Below are positions 25,501 to 37,700 of a stretch of DNA of 47,500 nt, one piece after another (position 1 is the first letter of the stretch; the number at the start of each line of letters is the position of its first letter). Both the position numbers and the translations under genes were made by a program. A model generated the notes under the pieces. It saw nothing but the letters and a program-made list of their open reading frames with translations, had not been told where the DNA came from and did not search any database. The stretch comes from Glandiceps talaboti (lineage: Eukaryota > Hemichordata > Enteropneusta > Spengelidae), in the NCBI RefSeq assembly GCF_964340395.1, contig NC_135563.1:6539422-6586921 (forward strand), read 5' to 3'.

Positions 25501-28500
25501 TAACGTGTATAATTCTTTACATGAAACAGCAATGACATAGGAAATGTGCAGATCTAGGCTATGTCCCTTTGTTTTTCCTCATATGCTAACAATATAACAT
25601 AGCCAAGTTATATAAGGCTCTACGACGCATAACATTTACTACCACCATCTCCATTCACGTATTGTTAAATTATGGCTTCTAAGAGACACAAACCTTTCAG
25701 CCTATCAGACCTGAAGGACTAATACTGCTATGTACTATTTCAGCTATCTCAACCATTATTTTCATTTTCTCTCGTCCTTCAAAGTTTACTGATGGTTTTG
25801 TAAGGATGCGTAAAAAGTTCAAAAATGCAAAAGGATGAGTGAAAGTTCAAAAATTCAAAATATCAGTTTGGATAGCTCAAATAGTGCAGTCAAGTCATAG
25901 ACCCTGCTCCATGTAAGGGTCTATGTTCAAGTCTACATGTAGGCTACAAACTTCAAAAACAGATGCCCTTTATCTGTCATAATGTTGACACATTGTTTGA
26001 CATGTACGGGATTAGCAGTCCTCTATATGGAGCTAAATATTAAAGTTTGTGTAGGGGTTATAACCAACTCCTTGTCTGAGTTGCTGCTGAAGTCTTATCA
26101 GTAATGGATAGTGTAAGACAAAGGGGGATTTAGAAGGTGTGAATTAGGTTGACCTTTGTAGTTCAAGTAAAACCTGAGTCCAGCAAAGTCAGAAACCATA
26201 TGCCTGCACATGGAACTTGAAGTATATGGTAAACCTCCATGGTCTCAAGAACTTCAAAAACAGATTAAACTAGTATATTACATGTAATCCTGAAAATAAA
26301 TTTGCTCAAGACTTACTGTGCTGTTCACATTATTTACCAAGACTGAAACATAAACGTTATTTTAGACAGTTGCATTGCTAACTGGTTATCCAATAATTGG
26401 CTTCTCCTAAAACTCCAGAAACACATCCAAAGTAAATACTGATGTTCCCCTTCCCCCAACCATTATCCCTCCACTGAACCTAGCCTATATTGTCTGGTGT
26501 GTGATTGTGTGATGTGCATCCACGTGATGTGCATCCACTACCTCCTTAGACTTGATTATATAATCTCTATTTGCATGTACAACCTATTACTCTGAATCAG
26601 TGTATGCATAGCTGCTGACCAGTATTGTTCTGTGTAGGGTCCCTAGAGAAACATCAACAAATACCATGAGACTAAATGTCTACTATGAAAACAATTCCTG
26701 TTGAGGTGTTAATGAATATCTCAGTAAGTGATAACAGAAACCCTGGTTTGTGTTACATTCACATGATCTCTATAATTGTTGTGAAAATAAATTACCCTTG
26801 TTGGGTCTCCTGTGGTCTGTGAGATATGTTAGGCCACCCTATCAGATACAAAAAACCATGTTGTGACTCAACTGTTCATGCTGTTGTGATGTAGTAGGAC
26901 CTGTATTTGAAACTTTTGATCAGAATGGTATGAATATTTACTTCACCAGTCATAAACATGATTTCAAGCACATCACATGTTAAGATAAGTGAAATGAAAG
27001 CTCACGAATGTGATTATTTTATGGTGGTGGTGTTGGGGGGGGGGGGGGGGGACTTGTCTGTGCTCAATCCAAGGTTCTGATATCTTATCAGTATTCCAAG
27101 GCAAGTTATATGGATCACATAGGATTATTTTTTTGTTTATGGACAAACTTTTATCGATATAGCTCTTTTTTTGCACCTAAAATTTAGAACTGGGCCTGAA
27201 ACTGTAGTTTCATATTTCATAAATATTCTTGTGCATTCAATGAAGTCATATTTCACATATTTTATTATATTTGTTTGGCTGGCAATCACTATAAAGTTCT
27301 GATTTCAGCTTGACCGAATCCTCAGAAAATGTTTGGATCAATTACACACTTGCACTGCAGTGATAAAATCACATATAGGTGATTAACATCACATACAGGT
27401 GACATTTGAAACAATGTTTGTTGATTTGGTATTGTTGTGAGTGTGTGAATAGGTGGTAAAAAGTATATATGTTTTTACATTATTTAACAATCTATTGTCA
27501 GTATGTTTGCTATTAAAGTGGTGGGAACTTGGGTGGGAAAACTGAGACAAAAAAATTGGGGATCTCTGAGGACCCAGGTAAATACTGAATGGTGACATGT
27601 AAACAAAGTGGCTGTAGAGTTCAATGTTACACCATGTTATTGGTATGTGTACATAAAGTATTGGTATGTGTACATAAAGTGTTGGTATGTGTACATGAAG
27701 TGTTGATATGTGTACATGAAGTGTTGATATGTGTACATGAAATGTTGGTATGTGTACATGAAGTGTTGATATGTGTACATGAAGTGTTGATATGTGTACA
27801 TGAAATGTTGGTATGTGTACATGAAGTGTTGGTATGTGTACATGAAGTGTTGGTATGTGTACATGAAGTATTGGTATGTGTACATGAAGTGTTGGTATGT
27901 GTACATGAAGTGTTGATATGTGTACATGAAATGTTGGTATGTGTACATGAAGTGTTGGTATGTGTACATGAAGTATTGGTATGTGTACATGAAGTGTTGG
28001 TATGTGTACATGAAGTGTTGGTATGTGTACATGAAGTATTGGTATGTGTACATGAAGTGTTGGTATGTGTACATGAAGTGTTGGTATGTGTACATGAAGT
28101 ATTGGTATGTGTACATGAAGTATTGAGTATTGAGTGTCAACCACCCGTTTGTCATTCACACCATCACTATGTCAACATTTGACAACATCATTTGTAGCCA
28201 ATACAAACAAGTTCCATGGTGTCCTTCACAGAAATACAAACTGTCATCATTGCAATGGTAGTTTCCTTGGCTGGCCAAAAAAAAATGAAGTCCCTGCTAA
28301 GCTGTATAATATATAGAGCATGTGAATTTGAAATTATGTAGATTACTTCGTATAAGGTATACTTGAGGATGATGGCTGCATTTCTCTATCCAGAATGTCG
28401 TTTTCTTCAACCCTGCATCCCATGACCATCTCTAAAATAGAGTTATAAAGCTTGGCAAATAATAGCCAAGGAATTGCCTGCTGTACACCGAGGCAGGGTA

Positions 28501-31005
28501 TTATGGGAAATAAGCAATGTGAAGAGCTTCATACTTTCTGAAACAATGACAATGTTGAGGCATGTTGTGAAAACAAAAAGTATACTAGTAATTACATTTA
28601 TATTATGACTGATTCAGTGATTGGTATTGATTTTGAGATGGCTCTTACAGGGATAATAGTGAGGCAGGCTATTTAATCTTACCTGGATGTCACATGGTTA
28701 GAAAACTAAAAAAAAAAACACTTTATCACTGACCCTGCTGTGTGCCACCTCTCTGAAACAGAGGTATAAAAATTGTCAAATTTTGCTCAGCAGAGCTGTT
28801 TTAGTTTGGGTACACCTCTGGAATTCTTACATTGACATCTATTGTAGAGCTGTTCTAGCAGCGGTCTTGTGCTGCCTCATGTGACTTAGCAGATATATAT
28901 ACATTAGATGAGCAATGAATATTCATGACTCCTGACTGCTTATTATCTTCAGAGAGTCGTGCATGTTTAGTGTTCATCTAATACATATGTATGTCAGCTA
29001 AGTCGTATGAGGCAACAGTAGATCTCTGCTAGTATAATTGAGATGAAAAGGAGTTTTGATTTATTTGTTTCTTGGCAATCACACTAAAATATATATGTAA
29101 TTGTTGTGAAATCATAAAAGTGCTCTCCATGTCCTAAAGTTTATGAAAATACCTAAATTTCCTGGGCTGACATTCCCCTTGGAACATGTCGTCTGCAGAA
29201 CTTTGATGACTTGTTTCACTTCAACAAGATTTAACCTTGCAAACTTTTAAAATGTACTAAATGTGACTAATGATAATAGCATTGGTATATCATGTAACAG
29301 TTTGAGACCATTAAGGCAGGGAGACACTGTAGGGGTTATTGACTTTGGCATTGCAATGAACATAGCACTGACTGACTGAAATAGATTTCACCATGTGTGG
29401 GTTTCAGTCGGTACATTTCGGCTTGGTTCTAAATTTAACCCTTCTTTCCTTTCAAGTAAGTGTTTGAAATAACGTATGCCTGAGGTGAAATATGCAAATT
29501 ATCTACTGAATGTATCACAAGTGTGTGAATTGTACTTGGTAAATAAACACCATATTGAAGATGACTTGTTTCCATGGCAACCTGTGTATTATGAGAAGCA
29601 TGCCCACAACAACTAGATCTGTCTTTGATAATTAAAACTGAGCATTTGAGATTTGGTGTAAACAAACAGAGTTTCTGTGATAAACTTGAGAATGTGCATT
29701 TGTAACATTTCTTGGTGTGAAGATAACAAACATCACAGCATTAATGTATAAATGTTAGTTTTACTTTCCTCATTTCTCTGTTCTTTAGAGTCGTTTGAAC
29801 CGGGATAAACTTTTCTCATCCTTTTTGTGTCTATTAGAGAACCATTTCGTGTAGGGTCTATGAGAGAACTTAGTATTTAATGATCATTATGTCTGTCTTT
29901 GTCTTCCCTAAGCTGTTGAAATATTTCCTAAGCCATAAAAAATGTTAAGCCTCTCTTGTAAAAATGTGACATTTGCATTAGAACAGTACATGTATATACC
30001 ATAGTCCGGGACCATTAAGTATTCCTTTATCTGATCACTCTAAAGATCTGTCATTTGCATTCATTTAGCAAACATGATGTGTAGATAAACCCCTACTGAA
30101 GTCATAATGTCATACTATATGGTATTATGCTGTAGATAATAGTTTTAAATGAGGGGGGAGGTGGTAGGGGGGCTGATCATGGTTTACTAAAGAATTCATG
30201 CACTGATTGTAGAATCTCCATTGACAGGTGTGGAAAACAACCAGATTTATAGACAGGCTAAGATTATAGGATTATATTGACTCTGAAATCTAGTTTGTTA
30301 GTTTTGATTACAGGTATTGTGTTCCAATGACTAACTGCCCCTGGACAGATACTCTAAGTCCACAGATTGGGTTTTGAATCTGAAGATGTCTAAATTACCC
30401 CACAGTCGTACAATGAGGAGCTGAGATAAAATTTCAAATACAAACTGTGGGATAAAGATATATGTATTTATTCTTCAGATGATAACACTGTAACTACCAG
30501 AGTATATTCTCCCTTCACTGCTCACAAACTACATGTACTGACTTAACTTTGACATTTTTCACACCGTAAATTTGCATCATGGTTGTAAAACTAAATGAAC
30601 TCACAGTTACATGTAATAGCATGGTAAAATAGTAATTTGCAAGGGATGCCATGTAACTGTCTGTTTGGATGAATCTGCATATAAGAAAATTATTTTCACA
30701 AATGAAAGAGTCTGAGTTTCTAAGGTTTATCATGGTATATTACACTCAATAACACACAGACACACAGACACACACACACACACACATACACACACACATA
30801 CATACACATTGGCACACATACACATATATACACATACATACATACATACACATACATACATACATACATACATACATACATACATACATACATACATACA
30901 TACACACGCACCATACACATACATATACATACATACATATACATACATACACACATACATATGCACACATGCACACATATACACACATACACACATATGT
31001 ACATT

Positions 31006-31041
<36 letters not shown>

Positions 31042-34000
31042 AGTGTCACACACACACACATTACAGTTATCTTCTACTCTAATTATGTATTTTATTCTTT
31101 TTAAAACTTTCAGAAACAAGTACATTATGAAGACGGTCTTCTTGGTGATACCTCAATATTGGTAGCTGTGTCTTCACAAAGTGGTTCATCTCAGGTAATA
31201 AAAACAAAATAAAAATGAGACAATAGTGTTATATGCAGTAATGATTGATTGATTGATTGATTGATTGTTAAAGGGGAACATTATTCCAGGAAATAGAGAC
31301 ATTTCCATAAATTATGGGTTTTGGAAAGTCATTTCATTTTTTTACATCACCTACGATTACGTGTACTTGTGATTTCAGAGAAATATCAAGTTGATCTTAT
31401 GCCTTTATAGGGTATCTTTGCTGTGGGCCATTGCATCATGGGAGTTAGCAGAAATAATATATTTATGGTTGAATAATGAATATTCATGACCCCAAAGTGC
31501 CTATTCCTTCCTGTGTAAAACAATTCTCATAAACATTTTATTATTCAACCATATTATTTCTGCTGACTCCCATCATGCATTGGCCCATGAAAAAAACTTA
31601 ATCTCTCATCCTACCCACCAAACAACCCCCCCCCCCCCCCCCCCCTTCACTGTTTTCACCTTTAACACCAAGGAAACACCCCTCAAATTTAGCCTCAGCC
31701 AACTTGGTATATTGTATTAATAAGTGAAATATAACAATACCCACATGTGTTTTGACTTTCAGAGTGGGACATATACATGGAGTGTAAATACAGGTTATGG
31801 TGACGATCCTAGCTGTACTGGTACTGGAAGTGTCTACAATCCATATCAAGTTAACACTCAGGTAATACTTTCAGCATTATTTCCAGGAACTACTTGTTTG
31901 GCCTCTCTACTGCCCTTACTAAGCAGACACACTACCACCCACCATGACTATAACCAGACACACCCAGACGCCCTACTATGTCGGCACAACCAGACGTTCC
32001 AAGGCAACCACCCTGACCAACCTTACACACTTCCACCTAGTTAACATGTTTCCTAAGGGAAGTAACTTCTACTCACAGGCATTTGTTTCCCGAGTTATGT
32101 CTCATAATATTTCTACCAGAATACAGTAACATGGCGATAATATCATTAATATTGTCATATTTAGCCAACTATATATGAAAGGGGTAAAATTACACTTGTT
32201 TCTGTGATCGTGCAGGTTCACTCACCGCTGAAGAAAGTGTCTTCTTTCGCAGTGAGTGAACTTGTGCGATCACAGAAACAAGTGTAATTTTACCCCTTTC
32301 ATATATAGTTGGCTAAATACGTCAATATTAATGATATTATTGACATTTTATTGTATTCTGATAGAAATATTCTGAGATGTAACTCTAAGAAACAAATGCC
32401 TTTGCTTCTACTCCACTGCCTTGAGGCAGTAATCTAGAGATAGGTTAGAGTTACTGATTACCTTCCGGGAAGTCATTTAGACCATAGGCCAGTCAGTGTT
32501 GTGTAACTCAGTCATTTAGACTATATAAAGGCCAGTCAGTGTTGTGTAACTCAGTGGAACAACACTATATGCAACAGTGACTTTCCCAAAGTTATGAAGA
32601 CCATTAAATCGATGGAGTTACCAATGGTCTCTTCAAAAACCATGTACACAGTGCACAACTGCAACAGTAAAAAACGCAATACCAATCTTCTAATAGTGTT
32701 GTCAAATTCAATATAATGCCACTCCCATACAGATTGTTTGTGTGAATTAGTTTTCTTCCTTTCAACCATTTATACATAAATCAACATTTCAAAAGATTTA
32801 TAGAATGATAGCTCCAGTCCCTTGTTGTTTACTTATGAAATTTCTAAAGCCTACCAGACCATATCTTGGTTCTCTGATGTTCTATTCTGATAAAATTTAT
32901 GGCATGGTTGTGTCTGATGTCATAAACTTGATATGAATGAACACTATTGTGAAAGCCCTCAAGTTATGCAGACATTTTATGTATGGTTCCAGGCCATAAC
33001 ACAGATGGACATGCTACAGCTAATTTTTACATAGTTACCCAGTGCTGGTCTATAGATTCTTTGTGCTGTTCTGTGTAGTCTGTACAAGACATGCCATGTC
33101 GGGGTGACCTCACATATCACCATACCCCTCTCTGTAAATAGAGGGCTGATTAGGGATAAACAACATGACACATCGCATGTACAGTGTATGTTCTATTTAT
33201 TCTATCATATAGCAATGTCCTGGGATAGGTATAGCCTACCCGTAGTCTTGTTATAAGGACTCACACTACTGTACTATTTCAGCTATTAGTAAAAAAATTT
33301 GCTTTTTGACTTTTCACGATAACTGATGGTTGTTACAACTGTTTGTATTTCCCTGGCATCCTCCCAGAGAACCTGATTGGTCAAAAACATAATTACTAGT
33401 CATATTTAAATTTAAATCATGTCACTTGATGAATCCATAATTAGATGAGAGGTTTTATGGGAAGTAGATTCTATTATATTCAAATTTATGTTAATTTTTT
33501 GCACATGTCATGTGAGACGGGGGGGGGGGGGGGGGGCATATGGCTTATACTATGTACTGCTGGATCTGTAAGACTGTTTGTTGGCTTGGAAGGACTAGTC
33601 AAAAGAAGTCCAAAATCAAAATGTCAGTTATGCTAGCTGAAATAGTGTAGTAGAATTTAGTCCTTCAAGACTACAGGTAAGTCAGGGTCAGCATCTAACT
33701 GACGTGAGATTAATGCTTAAGAGGCCAAGTTCAAAATTTGAATAAAATTTAGGTCCGAAGAACAGTTGTCTGGTAGTGCTATAGAGAAAGTTGCCACAGA
33801 ACAAAAAGTGATCTTATCCAATCCTTATGGTGCCATTGATAAGATAAACACTGATACAAGAACCAGGGATTGAATCATGGGCCTTTAAAGTTAAATGTTC
33901 AAGAGGAATGCCACTTCAGGAAATAGATGAATTTTCATCACCACTCCAAATCTAAACTTTGGGTTCTGGAGAGTCATTTCATGATTTCACATGACATAAA

Positions 34001-34689
34001 GTTATGCGTCCAAATTGAAACTATTTATTGTTCTCAGACTGGTCCACCATTGCCTCATGGGGCTTAGAAGACATACATATTTATTAGATGAACACTGAAT
34101 ATTCATGAGTATTTTGTCTAAAGATAAGAAGCACTTTGTAGGATTATGAATATTCAATGTGCATCTAATGAATATGTATGTCTGCTATATCCAGCCCCAT
34201 GATGCAACGGTGACACAACTTGTGAGGATGATAGAGGTGAACTAGAGTTTTTGATAATTTCTTAGCAAGGGGACACAATTCATGTGATGTGAAAACATGA
34301 TATGACTCTCCAGTACCAAAAGTTTAAGAAAATAACTTACTGGAGTGGTGATAATAATCATTAAGTGTACAGTTTTGTTGATTTTTTTTCTCAAAATTAT
34401 CTCAAGTTGTCATGGTGATAATAGATATTTATGCTAATTGTTTCATGTACTGTTAATGAATTTCTCAACATTATGTCAAATTTATATGTTGTGTGTGTAT
34501 AATCCTAATTAATTTATAAGATAAATACCATACATACATAGTCTTAGCCACACCTCAATATGTCAGACATAACTGATTATACTGGGTTCTATGTTGATAT
34601 ACTCATTCTATAAAAAAACAAAGTGCCTTTTTAAGGACAAAATAAAAAGAATTGTTTCTGGTCAGGACATATTGTCTAAAGATGATGTG

Positions 34690-34744
<55 letters not shown>

Positions 34745-37700
34745 ATTGTCAAACCTGTCACTAAATCTACTATTTATGACAGTTACTGTACTTTTTATTT
34801 AGTACTTTAGAGCAAGTGTGTATGTGGGGCAGATGTCATTTGACTGTTTACGATTGGCTCTATAGTTGTCTTCACTGAAGTAGGGAGGGTTATTTTTGTG
34901 TTTCCCCACGCATCTGCAGACTGCATGGGCTGGACAAACACATAAAAAAAAGATTGGTGCAGGGGTATTTAAGTGAAGCATGCACTGACCAGAAACAAAT
35001 CTCTTTTTTTGTGGCCTAAAACACTATATTTTGTGTCATGGTTGATCATAATATACTTACTTATTACATCTTGATGGCCATGAGTTTTTCATTTTAACAA
35101 GATTGTGACTTTTGAGGTAAAATATTGAAAATATTTTCCTAAAAATCAGAGTACTTCAGATCTCTCCAAACATTGCCATATGACAGTTTACTCCTTGTCC
35201 TTTTTTTAATAGTAAAAAAAATTGTTGGTTCCATGACCAATCCTTTTTTCAGGGAAATTGATAGTCGTTTATTTTTCCCTATACAGTTATAGGACAGTAT
35301 TTGGTGATCTATTGAAAAAAATTGTACGTTCGTTTCTTGAAGAAATCAATTGTAATTTTTTTTCATTTCCAAGGCGTACATGTATATTACATCCAAAATA
35401 TTTTCTAAACTATTTAAACTAAATAGAAAACTAACTAACTAATTAACTAATTAACTTACTAAATTTCTTCATGAAGGGTTCCTATGACACTATATGCAGT
35501 CAAGCCTACCAGTCCCATTGCCAGGTTGGTGATCTGAGTGGTCGCCATGGTGATCAAGATCCAGAAGGTGACAGGGTGCTGTACACAGATACTAATTTAC
35601 CACTAGTCGGACATGCTTCAGGTAGGCATTGTTTTCTCATTAGTTAGAGAGTTTGATGATGATGATGGTGGTGGTGGTGATGATGGTGGTGATGATGATG
35701 GTGATGGTGATGGTGATGATGATGATGATGATGAGGAGGAGGAGGAGGAGGATGAGGTGGTAGTGGTGGGAGTGTCTTCAAGATGGCGGTGAAAATGGTG
35801 ATGAAATTTTATCCAACGTCATAATATGAAAGAGATAGAACAAAACTGATAAAACTTTCTACAATGTTCAATACTATAACTTCCTTTATATATCGTAATT
35901 CTTGTTTTCCTAGTGATTGGTCGTACTATCAAGATGACATCATCAGTAGACAGTACATCATGTTGTATGACATTGTACCCAACATCAGACTCTGGTGCTA
36001 TGGCTACATTAGGATTTGCTACTCTACAGAGTTCATTTGACCCGTAAGTATTTTATAGTCCATTCACTGGTTTAATAAGTACTTCATACTTTACTTTTGT
36101 ACCTATACATTGAGTATTATGTCTAAGTTTGTTACAACTTCAGAATAAATTACAAGTTTACTATAAAGTTTATCATCTCAATGAGAGTTAAAACAAATCA
36201 ATATATCTTTGATTGCAAACAGAATAAAATTAATGAACAGATGTGATTTTTTGTGACAAGAAGAGAATTTATGATAAGTTTGATTGCAAGTGAATGAGTT
36301 GGACCGAAGCTATGAACTATCTCTAGTTCTTGACGCCATCTTGACCGATGAAGTAGTCATTTTTGTTCAAATGGTGTTTAGCTGATGGTGTTGTAGGAAC
36401 ACCAACAATGGCAAATCGTTTAGTCTAGACTCATAATTCCCACTAGTTATTCGTTGGCTTGTACTATTTGTTGACTCAAAGAGTTTAACCTGTAACCTTT
36501 AACCTATGACCCAGGGAGTATAAGTATCTGTATCTGTTTGAATACCAGAGACTGTCTCACAGTTGAGCAAAAATGTGCGTACTTTGTTAGTTTTAATTAT
36601 GTTTGTCACAGAGTGATGACAACGTAGACTTAAATTGTTCTGGTGATCTACACATTTCTGTGAACTCTGGCAGTGCATTCCAATCTTTTATGGTCCTTGG
36701 TACGAATGAATTTTTGTAGATTTCAGTATTACAACTTGGTATGATGAGAGTTTTAGTGTGTCTATTTCTGGATGGTCTGTTGTTAAACTGAAAGTGAGAG
36801 TCAGCAGGGACAGCTACCAGGCTGTTGATAATCTTGAAAAGTAAGAGGAGGCGTGGTCTTTTCTTTCGAGGTTTCCATTTCAGATCTTTGAGAATAGAAG
36901 TAACACTGCTGTCCGTCCCTATGGTAGTTATTTTTTTATAAAACGTAATTAGATATTGAATTACATATTAAGTAATTCAGTATCTAAGTGTAACATATTT
37001 CACAGACATTCTTTGCAGTTATATTTCTCATTGAGTGGATAAATTATGGAGTATATTTTGTTACAGATAGTTGAGTTATGAATTGAATGTAAGTGGAGTT
37101 ATTTTTAACCCCTGGCATGTATAGTCTCTCTAAAGAGTTAACCTTTGACCTGTGAGTAGGTAATTCAGTTTCTCACTGGAACAGGTTCCCAGCCAGACAT
37201 TCTTGCCATTCTGTGAGGGAATTTCAAGTAATCAGAGCTGTTATTGTTTTAATGAATGAAGTCTTAGATTAGGGTTGGTTGCAATGATAAGAGCTATTGT
37301 TCAAATGAATGTACTAGTTAACCAGGGATCTTGTTTTTAATTTTAAAAACCCAGATTGGCTTGTTATAATGTGATTGTCTGTTTGTCTTCGGCACTAATT
37401 GTGAATTCAGTCCAGGATAGGGATAAGTAGCCAAACCATTTCCTATTACTGTAATTAAAGTTCCATTGTGTATATTGCTTCCCAGTATTGTACTTGTATA
37501 TGTCAGGTGGTAATAGTCTTACTTGGAATGTCTGTTTTGTATCACTTCGTGTCATACACACTGACTTGACAACTTGAGGTTTTATACAACCCGCGAAAAA
37601 ACACACCAGTGCATTTGTTGAATGAGGAAAGACTTCACACAAAGACAAAAATTAGGTGAAAACAAGAACACAACTGACACAAAAACTACAGGGGGTGCCT

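Noticed and set aside
27389-28182. Repeat proteins of 172-256 residues on both strands
   Set aside because: A 21-bp minisatellite stays open in all frames; both strands being open argues against coding.
33871-33895. tRNA B-box-like GGATTGAATCAT
   Set aside because: It lacks the full consensus, and no A box or cloverleaf could be built.
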